A stretch of 64,000 bases of DNA from Benincasa hispida (GCF_009727055.1 NC_052351.1:12285019-12349018); one strand, 5' to 3'; positions 34,186-45,806 are shown, counted from the first letter of the stretch. Numbers and translations are program-made. The notes: generated by a model from the sequence alone, not told the origin.

Positions 34186-35436
34186 ATACCCCTCTTCACC
34201 AACGTCGAGTAAACGACGATAAAAATTTGCAAAAATAGGATAAATTTTATTTTCGTTTTCTTTCTTTTCATTTCGTTTTTCATATTTATTTTTAACATAA
34301 ATAGAATAATTGATTCTTTTCTTTTCTTTGTAGGTTATCTCAATAAAAGAAAAAGGAACCCTCAAATAAAAGGAAAAAAAAAAAACAACAAAAGCAAGAA
34401 AATTTCTCTCTCAATCAACAACAAAACCAGGGAAGTTTCTCTCTACATCCCTTCTTTTTTGCTTTCTTGAATTCATTTGCTTGTATTAAACATTAAGGAG
34501 AATGTTCCATCTTTAAGTTGGGGGTGGGTAAACATTACATGTTTTTGTTTATTCTTGTGACTATTCTTTGATGAACTTAAATTTAGCCCCCTAAAATTTT
34601 TGCATAACTAGAACCCTCAGGCACTTGAGCTCGGGATTAATAAATTATTGATTACATAGATTTTGCTATATATGAATAGATTTGGGGCTCTGGTCATCTC
34701 GATGATATAATTTTGATTCTTTGATAAATATGTCTATTAAATTCTTTAAATATTCATAAGACTATTTTTTTTTTTGCTTTCATTCAATAAATTCATAATT
34801 GATAAATTCATATTTGCACGTTCATGAATCTCATTCACTTTGATTCTATCCATTAATTGTTTTTACTCAATCTCTTGATTCTTAGCAATGAAATTTTGAT
34901 GATGCACTCTTTCTAGTAAGGATACAAATGAAATTTAAGATTTTGAAAGTTTTTCAACCAAAAGTTTAAAACTCATTTTTCAAAAGAAAATTTATTTTCC
35001 TTTTAACTTCATAAAAAATCGAATACCTAGTCTTAAGATTTATTTAGAATTTCAAAATCTTAGGAATTTCACATCTACTTTATTTTCTTTGTTACCCCGA
35101 TAGGACAAATTTTGGTCTAAGAACAACCATCTTGTTTTAGAGGCAAGTCTAGACATAGAGAAATGAAAAGAACCTAGTGTATAAAAATTATTAGCACAAA
35201 AAAAAAAAAAAAAGAAAGCAAGCTTGTCAATTGACATAACAAAATAACATAACCTTCACTAACACGTGTGTGTGCATGGTTAGAGGTGAAAAGAGCTACC
35301 TTCATTGTGTTTTTGTTAGGGCCCGCGAGAAAAGAGTGATAGGTTATCGGCGGTGTAAGTGTGAAAGCTATCTCTTTAAGTAAAATAAATGCCAATTACG
35401 TTTGTGTGTGTGAGTCTAAAAGGCACCCTTGTATTA
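34186..35436 (+). mobile_element. 3' untranslated region of the Athila-type element
   Basis: No coding. 'Aagttgggggtggg' near 34516 is a purine-rich tract. From 34698 the sequence is a direct repeat of 21365-22166. It stops at about 35436, before the second purine tract and LTR seen in the upstream copy, because a minus-strand copia LTR begins there. Poly(A) at about 35199. Confidence 0.65.
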
Positions 35437-36976
35437 GAATATCCTCATTTCATGCATTAGAATATGGCTATATGTAGGACAACTCCTACTTGGTATTGAT
35501 TGAAGAACTCATGATGGAATTTGGTTATAAAACACCATAAGAGATGTTAGTGGATTTTTCCAATTTTTGGGAAAAATCTTGGAAAAATCCACTAACTCAA
35601 ATCAATTGCAATAAAATTGATTTTTCTTTTAAAATAAAACTATTTTATTTAAAATTTAGTTTTATAAAATTTAATTCAAAATTAATTTAAATAAAACTAA
35701 TTTAATATCTTAATATTAAATTAATATAACATCAATTTCACCAATATGATTCAAATTCATATAATCAATATCTAAATCATAATTTGAATATTAACTGATT
35801 CTCCAATCTCATTTTAATTTTGACTAAATTAAACATTTTAATTGCATCATATACAATTAATTGAAAACCCTAAAACTGAATATGAACATTTCAAATTCAT
35901 AACCCTAAAATCAAAATTCATCCAATCAATACTTAATTTATTATTCCAATTTATGAGCTAGTAGAGGGACCTATTGGATCTAAAGATCATGAGCTCCAAC
36001 GATTTGTAATCAATTGGTTAAACTTTTTAAACCGAATTAATTACTATTTGTTAACCATCAAGACACACTACTATAGCTCGATAGTTGCACTCTTCTCACT
36101 ATAGATGTATTTCTGTCCATGTTAACCATAATCAGTAAGTCGATCATTCACACGTCGTTCATATTTACAGCTAGGTCAAAATTATTATTTTACCCTTGTA
36201 AATACATCTTGTTCCCACTGACCTTTTAATGAACAACTGACTCATAATACCACTTATCAATTATGTCCTTCTCTATCATGAGAGGACGGGACCCCGATTG
36301 TTCAAGACCAGTGGATTAAGCATTTAAGAGAAAAGTCTATCTACTAACTCTAAAATGAGTAGGAGTGAATTTCATCTTGTAAGGCTATGTACCCAGCTAT
36401 CTATCTGGTCTTATCCCTAAAATGGAAGGCTTATTGAGTAGTGCTATTGGACTACTCTCACCCATGCAGATCAAAGGACAATCCCGAATTAATAGGAGTT
36501 CATAGCTAGCTCAGAATTAAGATCGAGTTATCCTAGGTTACTTTAGTATGAAATAGTCAGTTTTAACAGTAAACAATTGTTATAGAGAAAATTGACTATT
36601 TCGTGGTCCAGTCTTTATGCAAACTCATTACATAGGATGCCCCACTCACATGTCTCTACATGAATGATCTGTGGATCACATCATTTGTATTACCTATACA
36701 AAATGGGTTGCATCCAATAGTGTTACCAGAATGAGATACCCAATTTCATCTATATACTTATAGACCATTTAGGCTATATATTATTAACTTGATCTTGTTT
36801 ATGTCACTACATAGAGTTAAAGTATTCATCTATAGCCATGGATAATTTTATTGGATTTTTATAATAGAATGCAATATCAATAAGCTTTATCGAATAAGAT
36901 ACTCAATAATATTTTATTGATAAATAGAATGTTTAACACGAAATTTATAACTACGAGTTCTAGGACATTCCCAACA
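35437..36976 (-). mobile_element. LTR, TGTTGG/CCAACA family, minus strand, 3' truncated
   Basis: The LTR starts TGTTGGGAATGTCC on the minus strand at 36976, right against SIRE-like copia coding sequence (36977 onward, plus strand). It matches 5465-9447 and 37975-39678. The CCAACA end is missing at the left, where the Athila 3' region meets it. Confidence 0.6.
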
Positions 36977-37969
36977 AATACTAATGTCCCTAACATCTCC
37001 TCTGACATGAGTTTGGAAACCTTTGTGGAGGTCAATCAGAATGCTTCTGAGTAAGCAAGGTGTGTAAAAATCATCCATCTAGTAACATAATTGGCAGTCT
37101 TGAAGAAGGGATAACAACAAAAAGGAAAGATAAAGTTAACTATCTGGAGATGATCAATAATATTTGCTTTACCTCCCCTGTTGAACCAAGCAATGTCAAA
37201 GAAGCTCTTGAAGATGAATGTTGGGTCAATGCAATGCTAGAAGAGCTTGGGCAATTTCTGAGAAATGATGTTTGGACTCTTGTTCCCAGGCCAGAACTTG
37301 TTAATGTTATTCTCACAAAGCGGATTTTCAAAACCAAGACTGATGAGAATGGAAATGGCACCAGAAATAAAGTCAGACTAGTGACTCAGGGTACCCTCAA
37401 ATAAAACGTATGGATTATGATGAAACTTTCACTCTAGTTGCAAAACTTGAAGCTATCAGACTTTTGCTTGGAATTTCTTGCCTTATGAAATTAAAAAGAT
37501 TTGTGAATCCTTCTCATCTTGATCATGTGTATAAACTCAACAAGGCCCTATATGGGCTCAAACAGGCACCTAAAGCCTAGTATAAACATTTGACCCAGTT
37601 TCTTGTCAGAAATGGGTACAGATGAGGAGAAGTTGACAAAACTCTTGTTGTTAAAAAAATCGCAACAGAATTTTATGATTGTTCAAATCTATATTGACAA
37701 CATTGATTTTTGTGGGCGAGAGATGGTCGAGCTCTTTGTGAAACAAATGCAGGAAGAATTCGTGATGAGCATGATAGGAGAACTATCCTATTTTTTAATG
37801 TTTCAAATCAAGTAATTGAATGAGGGAATCTTTATCTCTCAAAGAAAATATGTCAAGAATATTGTGAAATTTAGGTTTGAAAATGACAGTGTTAAAATAA
37901 CTCCTGCTCCTACTCATGCGAAGACATCAAAAGACTCGGGTGGAACTCATGTTAATGAGTGTCTGTATA
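36977..37969 (+). pseudogene. SIRE-like copia reverse transcriptase, N-terminal part
   Basis: CKNHPSSNIIGSLEEGITTK, then VEPSNVKEALEDECWVNAM and ELGQFLRNDVWTLVPRP, are the conserved lead-in of copia RT (37060-37404). The frame stops at 37402. RT fragments continue in other frames, including VYKLNKALYGLKQAP (about 37527-37571). The catalytic motif reads YIDN (37690-37701) where YVDD is expected; the second aspartate is asparagine, which should abolish polymerase activity. The gene is then cut at 37974 by a solo LTR. Confidence 0.82.
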
Positions 37970-37974
37970 GAAGT

Positions 37975-39678
37975 TGTTGGGTTTTATATCTTAAAACTCG
38001 TAGTTTATAAACAATAAAACTTAATCTAAAAATTCGATAAGTTGTTCTTGAATATATGTATTACTTATTGGAAACCCAATAAACCTAAAAGACCTATGAC
38101 TACTACACGAGTACTTGAACTTTATGTGGAGACATAAAAGTAGATAAGGTTCAAGTAAATAGTCAAAATAATCTATAGTATATGAATAAGGTTTTGTGCC
38201 TTATTTTGGTAACACTATTGGATACGGCCTACTTTGTAGTTGTTACAAAGAGTTGTAAAGTACTACAAACGAAGTGATCCTAATTCGTACATGTTATGAC
38301 ATGAGAAGTGGGGGAGTCCTGTGTAAATGGGTTTGTACAAGATCGAACCACGAAATCAGTCACTCTTACTTTATAATGTTTTTTACTGTTTAAGACTGAC
38401 TATTTCAATGCGATGACCTAGGTAACTTTACCTTAATCCTAAGTTAACTATGAACTCCTGTTTATTCGAGATTATCCTTAGATTTGCATAGTTTAGGGTT
38501 GGCTCAACAGCGTCGACTCAATAAACCTCCATTTCAGGGGTAAGATCGAGGAGATAGCTGAGGACATAGGTGCAAGAAGAAATTCACTCCTATCCAGTTT
38601 TAGGGATAGTAGAGAGGTTGTTCCCTTAAGTGCTGACTCCGCATCAATTGTTCTTTAGAGAATCAGTGGGACTTAAGAGGTAATCACGGGGGTAAAACAG
38701 ATATTTGACCCAACTGTTATTACGAACAACCTATTAAGGGTTAACTTACTAATCATGGTTATATCGAGTGGACATAATATATATACAGTGAGGGGAGTTC
38801 AATTATGGGCTTTAGTGGAGTGACCCATTAGTTAACGAATGAGGGTTAATTCGGTGTAATGAGTTTAGCCAATTAATCTTGGATCGTTAGAGCCCATGAT
38901 CTGTACGTCCGTGAGGTCCCCCCACCAACTCATAAATGGATTAGCTTTAGAGTAGGAGAATTAATATTTAAATATGATTTAAATATATGAAGGTGAATTT
39001 GTATAAAATTAATTTAATATTTGATATTGAAATAATTAGAATTAATTAAATTGTTTAATTAATTATTATTAATTTTATTAGAAGAACTAATTATTAAATT
39101 AATTTTGTAAAATTAATAAAGATTTCATTTTTTAAATGAAAATTAATCAAATTTGAAAAAGAATAGAAAATGGAAAATCCCAAAAAGTAGGATTTGTCCA
39201 CTTCTATTCAAGTAGCATATTCATGGTTCCAACATGAATTTGAGTCAATCTTCCAAGCATGAACTGCAATACATGTAGCAATTATGTTTGCATGATAGTC
39301 ATACAATAAATTAAGAAGATTAGGTTGAGAATCGGGCATGCCATTGATAGTTTTTTTACTGAAAAAGCTTGAGGTTGAAGAAGGTCTTCAACCATGGTGA
39401 TGTAGTAACCTAATCTCCAAATTCCCTTAATGCAAACTTATTTTGAGTTCCTGACTCAATCTAAAGCTCCAAGAGAATAGTGGGAAAGATCTTGAGGTGG
39501 TCCACAGCAAGATTTGGAGAAGTTTACAGCTGAAAATCAAGATTTCAAGAAGTTCTACAAAGGTATGGCTTGAGACCCTCTTGTTATTATATGAACATGT
39601 TTTAGTTACACCAAAATTAATGAATTAGAGTGCTTATTAATCTTTGTTGCTTCTACTGCCTACTGATATACTCCAACC
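37975..39678 (+). mobile_element. Solo LTR, TGTTGG/CCAAC family, plus strand
   Basis: Starts TGTTGGGTTTTATATC and ends CTCCAACC. It is flanked by GAAGT (37970-37974) and AAAGT (39679-39683), a 5-bp target duplication with one change. The SIRE RT reading runs up to NECLYRS and resumes with IIGSLLYL, so the insertion limits are independently fixed. Length 1704 bp. The same family occurs in the opposite orientation just upstream (35437-36976). Confidence 0.85.
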
Positions 39679-39683
39679 AAAGT

Positions 39684-40297
39684 ATCATTGGAAGCTTGCT
39701 CTATTTAACTATCAGTAGACCTGACATTGCTTTTATAGTGGGTATGTATACCAGATATCAATCTTGTTCTAAAATAAGTCATTTGCTTGGTGCAAAAAGG
39801 ATATCAAATACATAAATGACACAATCGAGTATGGGTTGTTATATATATTTGATATAAGTAGCTCTCTAGTTGGCTATTGTGATGTTGTTTGGGCTGGGAG
39901 CTTAGAGGACAAAAAAAGTACTTCTAAAGATTGCTTCTTTTTAGGCAACAACTTAATTTCTTGGTTCGGCTAGAAACAAAACAGTTTTTCCTTGTCAATG
40001 ATCGAAGCTGAATATATTGCAATAGGGAGTAGCTGTACTTAATTGATATGGATGATGCAGATGTTACAGGAGTATGATGTCCCACAATATGTCATGACTT
40101 TTTACTATGACAACATGAGTGTGGTTAATATATCCAAAAATCCTATTCAGCACAGTCATACTAAACACATTGACATCAGACATCACTTTATACGTGACCT
40201 TGTGGTGAGTAAACAGGTCATGTTAGAGTACATCAGCACTAAAAATCAAATAACTGACATTTTTATAAAGGCTTTGGATGTAGTTCTTTTTTAAGCC
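39684..40297 (+). pseudogene. SIRE-like copia RT end and RNase H
   Basis: GSLLYLTISRPDIAFIVGMY (39690-39749) is the conserved end of copia RT. RNase H remnants follow in several frames. The 40043-40294 segment has MLQEYDVPQYVMTFYYDNMS, with the YCDN-type aspartate as YYDN, then HTKHIDIRHHFIRDLV, the conserved RNase H end, and ISTKNQITDIFIKALD. Several stops make it non-functional. Confidence 0.82.
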
Positions 40298-42490
40298 TTG
40301 AGAGCAACATTAGACCTTTGTGTTTTGAAGGCATAATAATTATTCTCTCTATCTGTAATTTTTGTGCTTTCTCTTTAAATGATTAGCACCAAACAAGGAA
40401 CATACACATTCGATAGTAAGATAGTGAGATATAAAGAAAAGGCCAAGCGAAAGTTGCATGTCTAAGAGGATGTTCCTCCATAAACGATGAATAAATATGG
40501 CGTCCATGTGCGTGGTTTCGCTATTGCAAATAAAGAAATTAGAGCTCCTCCTCCTTCGACAAAGAAGTGTTTTGGAGTGAGTCAGTTTGTTGAAACAAAA
40601 GGAAAAGAGTAGGTGAGTATTTCTTCACTCACATTGACTCATCTTATTGGTTCCAAAGTCGAAATACTCTTGGAAAAATATAAATCCCCATCCTAGTAAT
40701 TGTTTGAGTCACTTGCATGAGTTTATCAGGTTACCTAGAAAAAGATATTATTGTCTCGTTTGATGCTATCTGAAAGGATGTTAAAATTCCTGAAGATAGC
40801 TCTTTATGTGTTGATAATCTTACATATGTTTCTAGCAATGTTGAGTCTGCTTTACCTGATTATAGTACAATTATCAAAGAAAATGTTGATGTTCCGGGCT
40901 CTTCTAAGTTGGAAAAGGAAGGTTTTATTGTGTCTGATGAAAATGATATACAAGATTTTGTTGACAAAGTTGTTTCTGAAACAGTTGCGTCTTTATCCAC
41001 ACTGCATGAAATTAGTCCTTCTGAAATTGTTGTTGAGAATGTTGATCTGGTGGTTCCCCTAAAATCGTGCAACCTGATGTGGAGTTTGTTAATACTTCTC
41101 TTGAAACAAATACCATATCTGTAAATGTTGTTGGTCATTTTCCTATTGAGAATGTTGAGAAATTGAAAGATGTTGTTTTGTCAGATGCTGACACTGGTTT
41201 GAATGATCAAAATCTTGAACATTTGCCTAGTCTTGCCCATGCTTCTGATGAAGACATCAATGTTGATCCTCCTCTTACTGAGCTACGATTGAAGATATCT
41301 AAGGATATTGGTACGGCTAAGGATGTTGATGCTCCTCTTGCTAATAATTTTGTTGAAAATGGAGTTGATGTTGATGCTACACATAGACATTAGAACATAA
41401 TTCTAAAAGGTCCCTTGACGAAGATTCTAATTGGTGTCTATGGAGTAGCTCTAACAATGAGAACTCGAGTAATGTCTGTATAACTCGTGCATCAGCTAAA
41501 GGCAAGGGAAAGCAGGCTACTGGGGCTAATATTCCTCTTGTTCCCTTGGATGGAGTATCTTTACACACCGAGGAAAGTGCTAGTCCATGGAAATATATTG
41601 TGAAGAGAAATATTATCGATGAAAAGGAATTACCAAAATGTCTTCAGGAGTGTTTAGAGCTTATGGAATTATTGCTTGATGTTAGGCTTGAAAGAATTGT
41701 GTTGAGTTTTGGGCCCTATTATCCCCAACTAGTTCTAGAAATTTTTTGAACTTGACTTCTGACTTTGCTGATCCTTCCCATCCTAACTTTCAAAAAATCC
41801 ACATCAGACATCATTATTTTGTTATCTCTTTTACTATTATCAATTAGTTTTTTCACATAATCATGCTAGAGAATGTGACTGATAAACACTTATCCTTAAG
41901 GGATATTATGACTAAAAAGGGTCATCTTCCCTCAGTTGTACTCAATGTTAAATACGCCCTTCTCCACGAGATAGGCATTTCAAATTGGTACTCTTCTTCT
42001 CATAAGTTTGGTCTCTCAGTTTCTCTTGCTACATTGATCTATCAAATTGGAACTCAATCTCAGTTCAACTATGGGTACATTTTTGTTTAAATCAAATTAA
42101 GCAGCACATTGCGTTTAAAGCCCTTTGTTTGCCTATCTGCTATCTAAGGTTTATCTGTGGGATTCTACTTTCTCAGAAACCTGATGTAATTACTCCTTCT
42201 GAGTCCACTGGTTCTCCACCTGGTCATTTTTCATTCATTCCAAGCTCCTGTGAGGATATCATATTCCTGATTTAGATATTACCACCACAACCTCTCATGT
42301 TGATGGCCCCAACAGAGCTTTCATTGAATCTTTTTTTGGTAGTCATGTTCTACAGGTGTTATCTAATGAGTCTCGAGACGTTGAGACCTTGATGCAGAGA
42401 CTACAAAAACAAAAGTCTGATATTGGTAGGGTGTTGGAGGTCATGGGGGCAGTACTGTCCAGGTCTGGAGGGACTTTTTCCTAGAGGCAG
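40298..42490 (+). pseudogene. Env-like region of the SIRE-type element, degenerate
   Basis: Follows pol in the place where SIRE-lineage elements carry an extra, env-like reading frame of unproven function. Four fragments show it: 40909-41124 and 41067-41393 (acidic, valine- and aspartate-rich, low complexity), 41546-41749 (DGVSLHTEESASPWKYIVKR and later LSFGPYYPQLVLEIF), and 41863-42090 (VVLNVKYALLHEIGISNWY, then LATLIYQIGTQ). The last two resemble conserved segments of env-like proteins I recall from dicot SIRE elements. No membrane-spanning segment can be placed with confidence. Stops and frameshifts separate all pieces. Confidence 0.6.
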
Positions 42491-42770
42491 GCATGATTTT
42501 TTTTAGGCAAAAAGGGGGAGATTTAGTGTAATTTGGTGTTGTGTTGTTCTAAAGTGACAGCTTCTTGAGCCTATTCTACTTTGGCTCTTGGTTTTGTTTG
42601 TTATTGTGTTGTTTTGTGGTTGGCTAGCAAAATTTTCTTATTTGTTTATTTACTGTTATTAAGACTTATGGTCTTTCCGTTGTTACTAATGATGTTTCAA
42701 CTCTATTTATGACATCTATTATTTTTTTTTGGTTGATCGTTAAATATTCTGCCTTAAAAAAATATCAGCC
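42491..42770 (+). mobile_element. SIRE 3' untranslated spacer with an extra purine tract
   Basis: Non-coding, T-rich. A second AAAAAGGGGGAGA-type tract lies at about 42508-42521, 260 bp upstream of the main polypurine tract. Both share GGGGGAG. Confidence 0.55.
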
Positions 42771-42780
42771 AAAGGGGGAG
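42771..42780 (+). other. Polypurine tract
   Basis: AAAGGGGGAG, two bases before the LTR start TGTTGG. This primes plus-strand DNA synthesis in LTR elements. Confidence 0.85.
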
Positions 42781-42782
42781 CT

Positions 42783-43733
42783 TGTTGGAGATTTGTTGAT
42801 TGACTTTATATTTTTCCTAAGGCAATTTCTAGTGGTTTTCACAGTTGTCACAAATGTTGTCTTAACATCTGCCTCCGACAAGTCATTATCTTGTAGAATA
42901 TTTTTCTTTCATAATATGAAATTTATTTGTAGAATTTTTTTATTTCCTAAATTGGGAAATCTCAGCAGAAGTATTTTGATGGATATTTTCCTTTTCATGG
43001 TGGATCTTGTTTTGTCAAGAAGGGACATATTTTCTAAACATCCTTTACTTATTTGGCTACAGTTTTATAAGAAGTTTTATGGCTCTCTCTTAGGGCCGCC
43101 GCTTTTGTTCATTAAGCAAGACATGTTTTTTGTTCTATGGACATATTGTGCATCATTGTGTTCTTGCTTGTTGCTCACTATTCCACCGTGCAAGTTCTTC
43201 ATCTGTTGAGTGCAACATATTGAAGATTAGCACTGTCTAAGGGGGAGCCTAAGATTTAGTTTCGGAGAAGGAGTTATTCATCTTAGGGGGATCCTAAGAT
43301 TCATCGGTGAAGGCAGTTCGCTAACTAAAAGGAAAATATCTCAGTGAGAAGAATCTCACACACTGTTCGAAGTCAAAGTGTCAAAATACTAATATTATCA
43401 AACTTAGGGGGAGCCTAAGTACACTTAGAGTCTCACATCTAGGGGAGCCTAAGTGGTTAGTGAGTTGAGCTCTATGTGAGTCACTGTAGTGATCGTGTAT
43501 TATAGATAAGTACTATGTTGTAAACTGCTTTAATTCTTTAATATTAGTGGATTATCTTTCCTTGGCACACTGCCCCTAGATATAAGCGGATTATCACCAA
43601 ACTGGGTTACCAACTTCTGTGTGTCTTTATTTGTTTACTTGTTGTTAATATTTTTATTGCTATAGAGCTTGTCAATGCTTTCTGTTTAACATTCATATTT
43701 CGAGTAAGCAGTCATCCTATTGCTTTGTCAACA
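42783..43733 (+). mobile_element. 3' LTR of the SIRE-like element (951 bp)
   Basis: Starts TGTTGGAGATTTG right after the polypurine tract and ends TTTGTCAACA, giving TGTTG.../...CAACA ends. The length suits the family. The 166-codon open frame (42709-43209) spans the tract and LTR start and is incidental. Four palindromic CTTAGG/CCTAAG units lie at 43236-43454. Confidence 0.78.
43236..43454. repeat. Four CTTAGGGGGAGCCTAAG palindromic units
   Basis: Units at about 43237-43253 (CTAAGGGGGAGCCTAAG), 43282-43298 (CTTAGGGGGATCCTAAG), 43403-43419 (CTTAGGGGGAGCCTAAG) and 43439-43453 (CTAGGGGAGCCTAAG). Each is an imperfect inverted repeat around GGGGGAG, the same core as the polypurine tract. Confidence 0.85.
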
Positions 43734-44917
43734 ACTATTTTAAAACCACTATTTTACGAGCTTTTAGATTCTCATATTGGTTTAAATTAATATTTAAATT
43801 TAAATTTTATCCTTTAAAATAAGATTTATTTTATATGTCTATCTCTTTCTCACCTAATCCAATCTATCTACTAATTTTCTTAGGTTGAATGCATCCATTT
43901 TTAAAAAATTTATACCATGTTATTTTTTTAGAAGGAAAGCTATTCCTTAATATTTACAAATTAATCTAGAGAAAACAAAATATATTCTTCCATATAATTA
44001 TTTAAAATTATAAATTATAAGATTTTTTTTTAATAAAGAGGTTAATATTAGGTCTATTTAGTTATTATATCAATACAAAAAATATTTTAATATTTATTTA
44101 CCAAATACTATACCTATGTCAACAATTATTTTAAAAGCTATAAGTTGTAGCAATCCAAATTAAGTTTTGGTCTCTTTTATACTCATTATTCTTTTCCGTT
44201 CTATTTTTTTTTTAAGAAAAAAAACTTTGATTATAGGACAAAGGAGTTGAGGTACATAGTTGATTGTACTATATCTAAATATACCTTCGAAGCAAACTAA
44301 CATAAGTGAAGTGAAAATTGAAATTCATTTTTTAAAAAAATAAAAGTTAAATATTGAAATTCACGCTAATTCATAAACAATCCACAATTAAATGTATACA
44401 AAATGGAAATATTCCATAGAGTTTCTCCGACAATTAAGGACTCACATGGATCTCTATAGCGATAACAAAGAAAAAAATCTATATATGTACAAATTACTTT
44501 GACGATGATGTGAAATTAAGAGGAATGAAAACTAATGTTGAATAAAGAACCAAGCGTATTAAAAAAAAAATAATAAATAAATAAAGAACATAGCCAATGG
44601 TTCGGTTTTTAATCGGTTTAGTTCCAATTTAGTTTTCAATTTTGGCCATAATATGTACCGTGTAAACTCTTACATATAAATTAATTGGGTCTATATATAT
44701 AACGAAAAAACAAATCCCTTTTCTAACTTGGCCATAATATTATGCACTGTGTAAAGTTTACAAATTGATGCTTTGATTACATTAATCCTTAAAAGTGATT
44801 ACTTTTTGAAATCCTTGACATCTCCTCTATTCAAACCCTCTCTTAATCTCAACATTGTGTACATTATATATTTGTATATATTTGTAACTCATTGGAGTAT
44901 TAGTTTAAATGGGAGAT
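43734..44917. other. AT-rich intergenic stretch
   Basis: No coding sequence, primer site or LTR seen. 'GTCAACAACTATTTTAAAA' at 43727 has a near copy at about 44117. 'TTGGCCATAATAT' occurs at about 44642 and 44730 with similar following sequence. Apart from these short direct repeats I see nothing to annotate. Confidence 0.5.
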
Positions 44918-45375
44918 TATTTGGAATGTCCTAAAACTCGCAGTTGGAAACATATTCTATTTATCAATAAAAGTATTATCGAGTTGTTCATTCAATAAAA
45001 ATGTTATTGATATTGCATTTTGTTATAAAAATCCAATAAATGAAATTCATGGTTATAGTATGAATACTTTAACTTTATGTGGAGACATAAAACTGGATCA
45101 AGTTTTAGTATATAGCCAAAATGGTTTATAAGTATATGGATAAGATTAGATACCTCGTCCTAGTGACACTATTGGATGCAACCCACTTTATATATTGATA
45201 TAAATGATGTGATCCCAAAATCATTCACGTAGAGACATGCAAGTAGGGACATCATATGCAAAGGATGTCTGCATAAGACCGGACCACGAAATAGTCATTT
45301 TTCCTTATAACGTCCGTTTACTATTAAAACTGAATATTTCAAAATTCAATGACCTAGGGTAACTCGATCTTAATC
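44918..45375 (+). mobile_element. LTR fragment, TGTTGG family, truncated
   Basis: The start region (about 44911 onward) reads GGGAGATTA, a purine-rich tract, and then a degenerate LTR start followed by 'ggaatgtcctaaaactcg', as in the LTRs at 36976 and 37975. It stops abruptly near 45375, where an RNase H-like fragment begins. Confidence 0.6.
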
Positions 45376-45806
45376 CTCTCCCTCTTTCTATTGTGGTTGA
45401 ATTTGACTCTCGAAAGGTGGTTAATCTGATAAACAACTGTTCGTCAGACTTTACTAAGGTGAAGAATGCAGTTGATGAGATTGGTGTAATTACGAGGTGC
45501 CTACGATTTGTCTCTTTTTCTTTTTACCCTTGTGTTTGTAATCGAGTTGCTCATCGTATAACTCGTTTTGTTGTTGGTTACTTGAATTCTTCTTCTTTTG
45601 TTAGGCGTTGGGATTCTTGCTTCCCTAACTCAGTTAAGGATGTAATTACTGACGATCTTTGTCCTTTGATTTTCGTGGGATTTAATGTGTATTTAACCTT
45701 GATTTTTATTTTCTCTTTGAAAAATGATTCTTTTTCTCATTTCCAATCAAAACAATGTCAACAAGCTCGTGACATGACATTTATTTCACTAATGTGGCTT
45801 AACTAA
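45376..45806 (+). pseudogene. RNase H-like (RVT_3 type) C-terminal fragment
   Basis: An open frame of 137 codons (45393-45806). The first two thirds look like the C-terminal half of the plant RNase H-like domain found at the end of non-LTR (LINE) retroelements and in related host genes: VEFDSRKVVNLIN with the D-S that follows the central strand, then VKNAVDEIG, and CNRVAHRITRFVV, where relatives have the conserved N-x-x-A-H. The upstream half with the first catalytic aspartate is absent. The last 35 residues look like read-through into flanking DNA. Whether it came from a LINE or a host gene is undecided. Confidence 0.6.

Larger units (their letters stand above)
24213..35436 (+). mobile_element. 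Athila/Tat-type Ty3/gypsy element interior, nested and dead
   Basis: Order: primer site, gag with zinc knuckle, protease, RT, RNase H, integrase, then a long 3' untranslated region; this is the Ty3/gypsy order. The sequence of Gag (HLLPTFRRQPGGDPHKH) and RT (WRMCIDFRKIN) resembles Athila elements. It is interrupted by LTRs at 27346-29892 and 31520-33502. The 3' LTR is missing: the 3' region stops at about 35436 where another LTR begins. Many stops and frameshifts show it has long been inactive. Confidence 0.8.
36977..43733 (+). mobile_element. SIRE/Maximus-like Ty1/copia element, 3' part
   Basis: Contains, in order, the end of integrase, RT, RNase H, a long env-like region, a polypurine tract and the 3' LTR. 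The 5' LTR, gag and protease are absent, cut off by the LTR at 35437-36976. The RT is interrupted by a solo LTR (37975-39678). An extra open-frame region between pol and the 3' LTR is the hallmark of the SIRE lineage. Confidence 0.75.

Noticed and set aside
42709..43209. A 166-codon open frame, one of the longest in the window
   Set aside because: It crosses the polypurine tract and the SIRE 3' LTR start, is made of low-complexity F/L/S-rich sequence, and has no family features.
43734..44917. A miniature inverted-repeat element in the AT-rich stretch
   Set aside because: Only direct short repeats were seen; I could not find terminal inverted repeats with a target duplication.
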